Below are positions 1 through 6,796 of a stretch of 9,809 nt of DNA, in pieces. This DNA is from Candidatus Moranbacteria bacterium GW2011_GWE1_49_15 (GTDB lineage Bacteria > Patescibacteriota > Minisyncoccia > Moranbacterales > GWC2-37-73): positions 1 to 9,809 of the forward strand of contig LCPX01000026.1 of the NCBI GenBank assembly GCA_001003855.1, read 5' to 3'. Both the position numbers and the translations under genes were made by a program. Position 1 is the first letter of the stretch. Each line of letters starts with the position of its first letter. The notes below the pieces were generated by a model. That model did not search any database, was not told where the DNA came from, and saw nothing but the letters and a program-made list of their open reading frames with translations.

Positions 1-1181
1 CGGCAGCGGATGCAGGGGCATTTGGATTGGGGGATTATCATTTGGCGAAGATTGGAAACTTTCGGTCCCGCTTCAATTGAGGTTTCCGGGACGTCGCGGA
101 CAAGGCGCGCGATGCGCACATATGGAACGATCGCTCCGTTCTTGATTTTCAGGACAAGTTTTGTGAAGACCTTGTCGGTGAGTGGTTTGTATCTTCCTTT
201 TTTCCAAAAGTTATACAGCGCGCTGTTTTTCACGACCACGGTCGGATAGATCTTCAGCATGTCCGGTTGGAAAGAGGGGTTTTCGAAAAGCGCCTTGAAC
301 ATCTTGAAATCTCTGGCTGGAGTGGAACCGGGAAGTCCCGGCATCATGTGATAATTTATCTTGAAGCCAGAGTCTTTAAGAAGCTTTGTCGCTTCAATGG
401 TCTTGTCCACAAGATGTCCCCTTTTGTTGAGTTTCAAGACGTCGTCAAAAATGCTTTGCACTCCGAGTTCGACCCTGGTGCATCCTAGTTTTCGGAAATT
501 CAAAATTTCTTTTTCGTCGATATAATCGGGCCTTGTTTCCAAGGTCAGTCCTACTATCCTGTGCTTGGCTTTTTCATTCCTTTTTTGTTCCGCCAGGAGG
601 GAGTCTGTTATGTTTTTTGATGGCCGATGACTAGTGACTGGTGACCTTTTTCCGTAGTCGTTGCAAGCCCGGAAACATTCAGTGATGAATTTTTTTTGGT
701 ATGGTTTGGGCAAGTATGAAAAGGTCCCACCCATGACGATGAGTTCGATCTTGTCCGTTTGGTGGCCGTTGAGCTCGAGGGAGCGCAAGCGGTTTCGGAC
801 TTGTCTGTAGGGATCGAACTGCGAAGATATCGCCCGCATCACGGCCGGTTCGTTGGAAAGGTAGCTTTTCGGCATATCTTTTTCGGTCGGGCAATACAGG
901 CATTTTCCGGGGCAAGGGTATGATTTGGTGAGTACCGCGATGACAGCCACTCCGGACTGCGTCCGGATCCTTCGACTGATCAGGGATTTTTCGAAATCAA
1001 AGTTCCTTTTTATTTTTTTCGCTTTCACCAGCTTCTCGTATCGATCGCGCATATCGGCATTGGTGGGAATCGGCAGCCGGAACTGTTTGGAAAGTTTCTT
1101 TTTGAGAACCAAAAGCTCCTCCGAATTTTTCGGAAGGCTTTCGATTGCGGATATTATATATTTGTCGTAAGCTTTATTCAT
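1..1181 (-). CDS. elp3: Elp3-family radical SAM tRNA uridine-34 modification enzyme, 3' end cut by the window edge
   Basis: The minus strand is open without a stop for 393 codons from the ATG at 1181 to the left edge. The translation has the radical SAM cluster motif CPGKCLYC (C90, C94, C97), preceded by TKSY, then GGTF near residues 151-154, LETRPD and ELGVQS, and MMPGLPGS. It ends in a Cys-rich CPCIRC that in Elp3 lies at the junction with the C-terminal GNAT acetyltransferase domain. Elp3 proteins are about 550 residues, so the GNAT half should lie outside the window. Family knowledge: Elp3 uses SAM and acetyl-CoA to start carboxymethylation at C5 of wobble uridine in tRNA. The start is chosen because translation from it is collinear with the N-terminal Elp3 region. 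A short low-complexity insertion, SPVTSHRPS (about residues 180-188), coincides with a degenerate heptamer repeat. No Shine-Dalgarno site is visible. Confidence 0.9.
   Translation of the reverse strand, partial: MNKAYDKYIISAIESLPKNSEELLVLKKKLSKQFRLPIPTNADMRDRYEKLVKAKKIKRNFDFEKSLISRRIRTQSGVAVIAVLTKSYPCPGKCLYCPTEKDMPKSYLSNEPAVMRAISSQFDPYRQVRNRLRSLELNGHQTDKIELIVMGGTFSYLPKPYQKKFITECFRACNDYGKRSPVTSHRPSKNITDSLLAEQKRNEKAKHRIVGLTLETRPDYIDEKEILNFRKLGCTRVELGVQSIFDDVLKLNKRGHLVDKTIEATKLLKDSGFKINYHMMPGLPGSTPARDFKMFKALFENPSFQPDMLKIYPTVVVKNSALYNFWKKGRYKPLTDKVFTKLVLKIKNGAIVPYVRIARLVRDVPETSIEAGPKVSNLRQMIIPQSKCPCIRC
618..645. repeat. Degenerate heptamer tandem repeat inside elp3
   Basis: Four consecutive 7-mers are visible on the plus strand: TGATGGC, CGATGAC, TAGTGAC and TGGTGAC. 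The last two differ at one base and the second differs from the third at two. The block is 28 bp long, lies in the coding region of elp3 on the other strand, and keeps the frame because the flanks still translate as Elp3. It encodes a Ser/Pro/Thr/His-rich stretch with no obvious family motif, lying between the GGTF and LETRPD motifs. Confidence 0.6.
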
Positions 1182-1886
1182 ATGAAAAAAGATGTGGCTG
1201 AAAAAATTTTGGTTGAAACCGAAAAGGGATATAATCTTATTTCCGGTAAATTTTCCCAAACGCGCAAGAATTTTTGGGCCAGTTTGGAATTTATCGGAGC
1301 ATATGTGAAAGACAGGGACAATGTTTTCGACTTCGGCTGCGGGAACGGAAGACTCTTTGAGTTTCTAAGCGGTAAGGCGAAAATCGGATACTGGGGAGCG
1401 GACGTTTCCGGAAATCTCATTGATATCGCGAAAAGCAAATATCCCGTTGAAAACGCGCGTTTTTCAAAACTGGATCCCAGTCAAGACAGTCTAGCACTGG
1501 AGGATGGATTTTTCAATACGGTTTACTCGATCGCGGTTTTCCATCACATTCCCGGAGAGGAGCTGAGGGCGAAGCTGGTCGGAGAACTTTTGAGGATCAT
1601 GAAGCCGGATGGTCACGTTGTGGTGACAGTTTGGAATCTTTGGCAGAAGAAATATTTTAAAGCCATATCACAAAATTGGAAAAACAAACTCTTGGGGAAA
1701 AGCGAGCTGGATTGGAATGATTGTTATATTTCGTTTACGGATAATCAGGGAAAAGTTTTCCAAAGATTCCACCGCGCATTCACCAAGAGGGAATTGAAAA
1801 AGCTTTTCGAAGGCGCAGGGTTCGAAACGGAAAGATGTGAAGTTATCGGGGGGCGGAATATCGTTTATATTGGGAAAAGGATTTAA
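1182..1886 (+). CDS. Trm9-like class I SAM-dependent methyltransferase
   Basis: A 234-residue protein with a Rossmann-fold methyltransferase core. SAM motif I is DFGCGNG (residues 50-56), the acidic end of strand 2 is D74, and motif IV is SIAVFHHIP (116-124). The similarity is specifically to the Trm9/ABH8 tRNA methyltransferases. The N-terminal YN.ISGKFSQTR..FW matches the yeast YNEIA.HFSQTR..PW region, SIAVFHH matches SIAVVHH, and a Trm9-like RELKKLFEGAGF helix lies near the end. In eukaryotes Trm9 methylates the carboxymethyl group that Elongator (Elp3) places on wobble uridine, giving mcm5U. The gene is divergent from elp3 with no base between the two start codons, which supports that role. 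Assignment to the Trm9 type is by recognised motifs; the tRNA substrate is inference. Eukaryotic Trm9 needs the partner Trm112, which is not seen here. A plain type 11 methyltransferase is the alternative. Confidence 0.8.
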   Translation: MKKDVAEKILVETEKGYNLISGKFSQTRKNFWASLEFIGAYVKDRDNVFDFGCGNGRLFEFLSGKAKIGYWGADVSGNLIDIAKSKYPVENARFSKLDPSQDSLALEDGFFNTVYSIAVFHHIPGEELRAKLVGELLRIMKPDGHVVVTVWNLWQKKYFKAISQNWKNKLLGKSELDWNDCYISFTDNQGKVFQRFHRAFTKRELKKLFEGAGFETERCEVIGGRNIVYIGKRI

Positions 1887-1904
1887 AAGTGATATCATGA
1901 TGAT

Positions 1905-2726
1905 ATGGATATATTGCAAGCGGTAGTTTTAGGGATAGTGCAGGGGCTGGGGGAATTTCTCCCGATCTCTTCGACGGCGCACTTGGTGCTCGCCCCGTAT
2001 TTTTTCGGTTGGGAAGACCCGGGGCTGGCTTTCGACGTGGCGCTCCACGCCGGAACATTGGTGGCCGTTTTGGGATATTTTTGGAAAGACTGGGTGGATA
2101 TCGTGAAGGCGGCCGTCAATCACCTCGGTTTGAAATTCCAATTCGAAAGCCGGAACCATCTGGACGTCTATAGTTCCAATTTATTATGGCTTTTGGCTAT
2201 AGCGACGATCCCGGGAGCGCTGGCCGGGTATTTTTTGGAAGATTATGCCGAGGGGGTCTTCAGGCATCCCTTGGTCATCGCGTTCTCGCTTTCGTTCGTG
2301 GGGCTTCTTTTGTACGCGGCTGATAAGTTCCTCAAGCACAAAAAAGAAGTCAAAGACATGACCGTTCGGGATTCGATCATAATCGGGATCGCGCAAGCGA
2401 TCGCGATCATTCCGGGAGTATCGCGCTCCGGGGCCACGATGACCGCCGGTCTCTGGGCCGGACTATCACGGGAAGGGGCGGCCAGGTTTTCATTCCTGAT
2501 GTCCACGCCGATAATTTTGGGGGCTGTTTTGGCGCAGTTTTCAGATTTTTTCAACGGGAAATTTGAGACCGTCCCCTTGGTTGTCGGAGTGCTCACTTCC
2601 GCGATCAGCGGATATTTGGCGATCGCTTTCCTTTTGAGATTCCTTCAGAAATACGGCTTCGCGATTTTCGTTTGGTACCGCATATTTCTGGCTTTGGTTA
2701 TACTGGCAGTTTACTTCACTTCTTAG
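1905..2726 (+). CDS. uppP: Undecaprenyl-diphosphate phosphatase UppP (BacA family)
   Basis: A 273-residue, very hydrophobic membrane protein with both signature regions of the family. The first is GIVQGLGEFLPISSTAHL at about residues 10-27, containing the catalytic Glu17 and the PISST motif. The second is PGVSRSGAT at 170-178, which carries the conserved Ser/Arg. His48 lies in a DVALHAGT segment, also typical. The enzyme removes a phosphate from C55 undecaprenyl diphosphate, recycling the lipid carrier for peptidoglycan and other envelope polymers. The length matches the family (about 265-280). It follows the Trm9-like gene after 18 bases on the same strand. Several ATG/GTG triplets just upstream are out of frame, and the chosen start aligns with the usual N-terminus. 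There is no Shine-Dalgarno site. Confidence 0.95.
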   Translation: MDILQAVVLGIVQGLGEFLPISSTAHLVLAPYFFGWEDPGLAFDVALHAGTLVAVLGYFWKDWVDIVKAAVNHLGLKFQFESRNHLDVYSSNLLWLLAIATIPGALAGYFLEDYAEGVFRHPLVIAFSLSFVGLLLYAADKFLKHKKEVKDMTVRDSIIIGIAQAIAIIPGVSRSGATMTAGLWAGLSREGAARFSFLMSTPIILGAVLAQFSDFFNGKFETVPLVVGVLTSAISGYLAIAFLLRFLQKYGFAIFVWYRIFLALVILAVYFTS

Positions 2727-2732
2727 GATTTC

Positions 2733-2760
2733 TTGACAAGAATTCGGCATCTGTTAATAT
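2733..2760 (+). promoter_or_regulatory. Promoter of the csoR-like / transporter operon
   Basis: TTGACA at 2733-2738 and TAATAT at 2755-2760 are separated by 16 bases, close to the sigma-70 consensus. The -10 element is overlapped by the left arm of the inverted repeat at 2756-2778. A bound repressor would therefore occlude the promoter. Confidence 0.75.
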
Positions 2761-2778
2761 ACCCCCATAGGGTATATT
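2756..2778. promoter_or_regulatory. CsoR-type operator, perfect inverted repeat
   Basis: AATATACCC (2756-2764), CCATA and GGGTATATT (2770-2778) form a perfect 9-bp inverted repeat. The ATACCC...GGGTAT core with G/C tracts resembles the operators of CsoR-family copper repressors. It lies on the -10 element of the promoter and 17 bases before the csoR-like start codon, so autoregulation is the simple reading. Confidence 0.8.
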
Positions 2779-2795
2779 TTTTATCACCAAAATCA

Positions 2796-3041
2796 ATGAA
2801 AAAAGAAGATTCCAAGAAAAAAATCACTGACAGGATTTCCAGAATCGAAGGACAGCTTCGGGGAATCCGGAAGATGATCGAGGCGGAAAAAGGGTGCCTT
2901 GATATCATCACGCAAGTCAGCGCGGTAAAAGAAGCCGTTTCCAAATTAGGGGTGGAACTTCTGAAGGATGACTTTTGCAAGATTGTCCTCAAAAAGGGAA
3001 TCGATGACAAATATATAGAGACTCTTTTTAAGATGAAATAA
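2796..3041 (+). CDS. CsoR/RcnR/CstR-family (DUF156) transcriptional repressor with altered sensor site
   Basis: An 81-residue all-alpha protein matching the family over its whole length: RISRIEGQLRGIRKMIE (residues 13-29), then Cys34, TQVSAVKEAV (39-48) and a final helix. Family members are homotetramers that leave DNA on binding Cu(I), other metals or sulfur species. CsoR copper sensors use Cys, then His and Cys four residues apart in the second helix. Here Cys34 is kept, but by ungapped alignment the His position is Asp59 and the second Cys position is Ile63, while a Cys sits at 61. The effector is therefore uncertain; two cysteines could suit a thiol or persulfide sensor or an atypical metal site. 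The ATG at 2796 is chosen because an upstream in-frame TTG at 2733 would start inside the promoter. The downstream transporter gene begins after two bases. Confidence 0.88.
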   Translation: MKKEDSKKKITDRISRIEGQLRGIRKMIEAEKGCLDIITQVSAVKEAVSKLGVELLKDDFCKIVLKKGIDDKYIETLFKMK

Positions 3042-3043
3042 AA

Positions 3044-4111
3044 ATGAAATTGCTGGATAATATTCAAAAGTATTTATTGTGGTGGATTTTCGGAGCCGTG
3101 GCTCTGGGATTGTCAGCGGTGAAATTTTTCGGAGGATATGGTTTTTCTCCCCTGATATGCCTTTTCGCCGCGTTGGTCATGATTTATCCGTCATTGGTGC
3201 CGCTCTCTTTCGACAAGGTCGGAGCATCCCTGAAAAATTACCGGATCATCGCTTTCTCGCTCTTTGTTAATTTCATCGTTTCTCCCGCAGCCGCCTTCGT
3301 TTTGGGATATGTTTTCCTAAGAGAAAATCCTGAACTCTGGATCGGGCTCATGCTTCTTTCGCTTCTTCCCGGAGGCGGAATGGCCACGACCTGGGCCTTG
3401 AAATCCAAAGCTGATATGCCGTCTGCGATAGGGATCATAATCACCAATCTTTTCGTCGCCATATTGGCAGTCCCGCCCTTGATTTCGTTGGCGCTAGCAA
3501 GGATAATGCCTGTCCAAGGCGCGGCTTATTCGGCAGATGGAACGTGCCCGATATCCGTCGCCACGAACGACGCCCTTTCGTGTGCGAGAGGCTCCGGTGT
3601 GGATTCCGTTAAGATCGCTTTGGCGATATTCCTGATAGTGGTGGTTCCGTTGGTTTTGGCATATGGAACGCAGAAAGTTATAAAAAAACAAAAGGGAGCG
3701 GAATATTTTGAAAGCATCAAAGGCAGCTTCGGAAAGATCAGTAATTTGGGTCTCGTGTTGGTTTTGGTCGCGCTTATGGCTTTGGGTAGCAATGAAGTGA
3801 TTTTTTCCAATCCCGCGATGATCGCAAGATCCTCCATTCCGCTGGTTTTGTTTTACGGCATCGTTTTCTCGGTTTCCATGGTCGGATATCGTATCTGGAA
3901 AAAATCGGACAAAGGGAAGTCTTTGGTCTGGGGAAGTTATTTGCGCTATGTGACGCTGGCGCTTGGGATGGCGATCTCGCTCGTTTTTCAGAATCCCGCA
4001 CTCAGCGCATCGATTGTGATCATAGTCATGTCGTATTTCATACAGATTCCTACATCCGCCTGGTTGGCAAGATATTTCGAAAAAACAGGAAACAATTTAA
4101 TAGGTAATTAA
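3044..4111 (+). CDS. BASS/ACR3-superfamily membrane transporter (arsenite-efflux-like or bile acid:Na+ symporter-like)
   Basis: A 355-residue protein with about ten hydrophobic segments, starting near residues 11-28, 35-55, 67-92, 98-109, 126-151, 188-208, 233-248, 262-281, 300-315 and 322-336. The pattern LLPGGGMATTW (107-117), followed by SKADMPSAIGI, corresponds to the PGG...T region of the bile acid:sodium symporter fold. The overall feel (YPSLVPLSFDKVG, an NY.I..SLF.NF segment, FLRENPELWIGL) is ACR3-like. The ACR3 cysteine in its ARCIAMV-type motif is absent and replaced by glycines, so arsenite transport should not be assumed. An outward-looking loop at about 157-186 holds two cysteines (C168, C180) and looks like an insertion. 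Two bases separate it from the csoR-like gene, implying co-transcription and control by that repressor. The substrate is unknown; an ion or sulfur-linked anion is plausible. Confidence 0.8.
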   Translation: MKLLDNIQKYLLWWIFGAVALGLSAVKFFGGYGFSPLICLFAALVMIYPSLVPLSFDKVGASLKNYRIIAFSLFVNFIVSPAAAFVLGYVFLRENPELWIGLMLLSLLPGGGMATTWALKSKADMPSAIGIIITNLFVAILAVPPLISLALARIMPVQGAAYSADGTCPISVATNDALSCARGSGVDSVKIALAIFLIVVVPLVLAYGTQKVIKKQKGAEYFESIKGSFGKISNLGLVLVLVALMALGSNEVIFSNPAMIARSSIPLVLFYGIVFSVSMVGYRIWKKSDKGKSLVWGSYLRYVTLALGMAISLVFQNPALSASIVIIVMSYFIQIPTSAWLARYFEKTGNNLIGN

Positions 4112-4114
4112 TTT

Positions 4115-4149
4115 TAAAAACGCGTTTTTATCAGCAATTTTTGTTGATA
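4115..4149. other. Two adjacent palindromes between the transporter gene and trxA
   Basis: TAAAAACGCGTTTTTA at 4115-4130 is a perfect 16-bp palindrome. Overlapping its end, TATCAGCAA (4129-4137) and TTGTTGATA (4141-4149) form a 9-bp stem (one G-T pair) with loop TTT. The first could act as a weak terminator or as an operator; the second has no T tract after it. A TATAAA at 4159-4164 lies just before the trxA start, but no good -35 was found. Confidence 0.4.
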
Positions 4150-4169
4150 AAGATGGCGTATAAAAAAGC

Positions 4170-4499
4170 ATGGGCAAGGCGATCGAATTAACAAACAACA
4201 CTTTTGAGAAAGAAGTCATCAAGTCTAATGTGCCTGTATTGGTGGATTTCTGGGCGCCGTGGTGCGGACCATGCCAGATGATGGCTCCGGTTTTGGACGA
4301 TCTTTCCGCCGAACTTTCAGGTAAGGTAAAAATAGCGAAAGTGGATGTGGAAAATCCCGACAATCAGGAGCTGGCGATGAAATATCAGATTATGAGCATT
4401 CCGAACATGAAACTTTTCAAAGGCGGGGAGGTCGTGAAAGATTTCGTAGGTTTCCGCCCGAAAGAGGCGTTGAAGCAGGAATTGGAGGCGGAATTGTAA
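4170..4499 (+). CDS. trxA: Thioredoxin
   Basis: A 109-residue protein of normal thioredoxin length with the active site WCGPC (residues 31-35, Cys32/Cys35), the buried Asp26 in LVDFWAPW, and the cis-proline at 78 (SIPN, where most thioredoxins have IPT). It is a cytosolic dithiol carrier that reduces protein disulfides and is itself reduced by thioredoxin reductase. The reductase gene lies downstream at 5811, separated only by gdhA, so the pair probably works together. The upstream leader is A-rich (AAAAAAGC before the ATG) without a Shine-Dalgarno site. Confidence 0.97.
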   Translation: MGKAIELTNNTFEKEVIKSNVPVLVDFWAPWCGPCQMMAPVLDDLSAELSGKVKIAKVDVENPDNQELAMKYQIMSIPNMKLFKGGEVVKDFVGFRPKEALKQELEAEL

Positions 4500-4550
4500 G
4501 TTTTAAAAAATATTTCCGTTTGAAAAAAATAAAATAATAATCTTAAAAAT

Positions 4551-5786
4551 ATGACCGATCCATTTTCGAGCGCATTGAAACAATTGTCCGACGTAAACGA
4601 GCTGATCAAATTGGACGCCAACGTTTTTGCGCAACTGCAGAACCCGCAGAAATTCCTGGAAGTTTCGATTCCGGTGAAGATGGATGACGGATCAGTAAAG
4701 ACATTCGCTGGATACAGGTCGCAGTTCAACGACGCCAGGGGACCATTCAAGGGAGGCATCAGATTCCATCCGGACGTAAACGTTTCCGAAGTCAAAGCTT
4801 TGAGTGCCTGGATGACTTGGAAAACCGCGGTCGTCGATATACCTCTCGGCGGCGGGAAGGGCGGAGTGATCGTGGATTCACGGAAACTTTCGGATGGGGA
4901 ATTGGAAAGATTGGCCAGGGGCTATATCCAGGGTGTATATAAATTGATCGGATCGGAAACCGATGTGCCCGCTCCCGATGTTTATACTGACCCGAGGATC
5001 ATGGGATGGATGATGGATGAATATGAAAAGCTCGTGGGAGTCCATCGCCCTGGAGTGATAACCGGCAAGCCGCTAAGTATCGGAGGTTCCCAGGTGCGCG
5101 AATATTCCACGGCACAAGGAGCTTTCTATGTCATCAGGGAGGCCGCGAAAAAACTTGGCCTTGAGAAAGGGGCGACCGTGGCGATCGAGGGATTCGGGAA
5201 CGCCGGATCCCATCTGGCTTCAATCCTTCAAAAAAACGGATATAAGATTATCGCCGTAAGCGATTCCAAGGGGATGATCGTGAATTGCATGGGTCTGGAT
5301 GTCGAGCAGGTTAAAAAGCACAAGGAGATGACCGGTTCGGTCATGCATTATGAAGGATCGGAAGAGGTGAAGATCCCGCATTGCATAGCGCAGGAGGCCG
5401 ACATATTCATTCCGTCCGCGTTGGAAAACTCCATAACGGCCGAAAACGTGAACGACATAAAAGCCAAATTGATTGTCGAAGTGGCGAACGGGCCGATCAC
5501 TCCGGAAGCGGATGATATTCTGAACAAGAAAAACATCTTCGTTGTGCCGGATATCTTGGCGAACGCCGGAGGGGTGGCGGTGAGTTATCTGGAACAGGTC
5601 CAGAACGCCTATGGGTATTATTGGAAGGAAAAGGACGTTCTCGGAAAATTGGAAGATATTATGAAGAAAGCATTCGAGGATGTCTGGAAGGAAAAAATGA
5701 AGTATAATACGACCATGAGGCTCGGGGCCTACGCGCTCGCGCTCAGAAGAGTGGAGCAGGCGATGAAAGCGAGGGGACGAATATAG
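4551..5786 (+). CDS. gdhA: Glutamate dehydrogenase (Glu/Leu/Phe/Val dehydrogenase family)
   Basis: A 411-residue protein, the usual size for the hexameric class of about 415 residues. It carries the substrate-binding GPFKGGIRFHP (residues 64-74, Lys67), Lys91 in MTWKTAVVD, the catalytic PLGGGKGG (Lys103), the conserved DVPAPDVYT (138-146) with Asp143, and the Rossmann motif GFGNAGS (214-220) for NAD(P). It interconverts glutamate with 2-oxoglutarate and ammonia. The coenzyme and physiological direction cannot be read with confidence. It sits between trxA (51 bases upstream) and trxB (24 bases downstream) on the same strand, probably one transcript. The AT-rich leader lacks a Shine-Dalgarno site. 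Confidence 0.96.
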   Translation: MTDPFSSALKQLSDVNELIKLDANVFAQLQNPQKFLEVSIPVKMDDGSVKTFAGYRSQFNDARGPFKGGIRFHPDVNVSEVKALSAWMTWKTAVVDIPLGGGKGGVIVDSRKLSDGELERLARGYIQGVYKLIGSETDVPAPDVYTDPRIMGWMMDEYEKLVGVHRPGVITGKPLSIGGSQVREYSTAQGAFYVIREAAKKLGLEKGATVAIEGFGNAGSHLASILQKNGYKIIAVSDSKGMIVNCMGLDVEQVKKHKEMTGSVMHYEGSEEVKIPHCIAQEADIFIPSALENSITAENVNDIKAKLIVEVANGPITPEADDILNKKNIFVVPDILANAGGVAVSYLEQVQNAYGYYWKEKDVLGKLEDIMKKAFEDVWKEKMKYNTTMRLGAYALALRRVEQAMKARGRI

Positions 5787-5810
5787 GATTTAAACTTTTA
5801 TTTCAAAAGA

Positions 5811-6743
5811 ATGGATGAGAAGAACAAAAAATATGATCTAGCTATCATAGGCGCCGGACCGGCGGGACTTTCCGCTTCGGTTTACGCTTCGAGGTACGGG
5901 GTGAAAAACATCGTCATCGGCGGGGTTTCGGGCGGAGTGACGACGCAGACGCACGAGATCGGTAATTGGTTGGGAACGCAGAAAATCAAAGGATATGAAT
6001 TCGCGCAAAATTCCGCGGAACATGTGAAGAGTTATGGGGCGGAAATAATCAGCGCTCTCGTGGATGAAATTAAAAAGAAAGAAGACGAAACGTTTTCATT
6101 GTCCCTCAGTGATGGACAGAAAATAGAAGCGAGAACTGTCATTATCGCGCTGGGCACGAGACATAGACATTTGGGAATTCCCGGAGAAAAGGAATTCGCA
6201 GGAAAAGGCGTTTCATATTGCGCCACTTGCGACGGGTTTTTCTATAAAGGAAAAACTGTGGCGGTCGTGGGAGGAAACGACAGCGCGGCAGGAGCGGCCG
6301 TATTTTTGGGGGATATCGCCAAACAGGTTTTTATGATTTATAGGAAGGACGAGCTTCGCGCCGAACGTTTCTGGGTGGAACTTATAGAGAAGAATCCCAA
6401 GATAAAAGTTTTGTATAGCACGAATATCAAGGAGATTTCGGGAAGTGAGAAAGTGGAAGAAGTTACGCTCGACAGCGTTTTTGACGGATCCGATAAATTG
6501 AAAGTCGACGGGATATTCGTCGAAATAGGATCCGAACCGAATGTGGAACTGGTGAAGGATTTGGGAGTTGATTTGGACGAAGACGGTTTCATCAGGGTCG
6601 CTCCGGACGGGAAAACAAACGTGAGGGGCCTTTGGGCGGCGGGGGATATCACCACCGGCTCGAACAAGTTCAAGCAGATCGTGACCGCGGCTTCCGAGGG
6701 AGCGATCGCGGCCCAAAGCGTCCAGCAGTTTTTGAAGAAATAG
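5811..6743 (+). CDS. trxB: Thioredoxin reductase (FAD-dependent pyridine nucleotide-disulfide oxidoreductase)
   Basis: A 310-residue protein of normal low-molecular-weight TrxR length. In order: the FAD-binding GAGPAG (residues 14-19), the GTRHRHLGIPGE segment, the redox-active CATC (Cys137/Cys140), the nucleotide-binding VVGGNDSA (152-159), and the C-terminal FAD motif LWAAGDITTG followed by a KQIVTAASEGAIAA helix. It passes electrons from a nicotinamide cofactor through FAD to thioredoxin. The segment that usually reads HRR in NADPH enzymes is YRKDELRA here (177-184). The last residues of the charged motif are kept, but cofactor preference is uncertain. It is the last gene of the trxA-gdhA-trxB run; a strong terminator follows. 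Confidence 0.96.
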   Translation: MDEKNKKYDLAIIGAGPAGLSASVYASRYGVKNIVIGGVSGGVTTQTHEIGNWLGTQKIKGYEFAQNSAEHVKSYGAEIISALVDEIKKKEDETFSLSLSDGQKIEARTVIIALGTRHRHLGIPGEKEFAGKGVSYCATCDGFFYKGKTVAVVGGNDSAAGAAVFLGDIAKQVFMIYRKDELRAERFWVELIEKNPKIKVLYSTNIKEISGSEKVEEVTLDSVFDGSDKLKVDGIFVEIGSEPNVELVKDLGVDLDEDGFIRVAPDGKTNVRGLWAAGDITTGSNKFKQIVTAASEGAIAAQSVQQFLKK

Positions 6744-6759
6744 TTTCGCGAAATAAAGA

Positions 6760-6791
6760 GGCCCGGCGGAGTTTCTCCGTCGGGCCCTTTT
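6760..6791. terminator. Strong intrinsic terminator, probably bidirectional
   Basis: GGCCCGGCGGAG (6760-6771), loop TTT, and CTCCGTCGGGCC (6775-6786) form a 12-bp stem with one G-T pair, followed by CTTTTT. On the minus strand the exit side is also T-rich, so it can end both trxB and the convergent gene at 6797-7300. Confidence 0.92.
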
Positions 6792-6796
6792 TGCGC

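Noticed and set aside
2733..2795. Longer CsoR-like protein starting at the in-frame TTG at 2733
   Set aside because: This start coincides with the -35 box, and the added 21 residues are encoded by the promoter and operator. The ATG at 2796 gives the normal family N-terminus.
4501..4550. Separate gdhA promoter
   Set aside because: TTGAAA at 4520-4525 has only a weak TTAAAA at 17 bases, directly against the start codon. The region is AT-rich enough to give this by chance.
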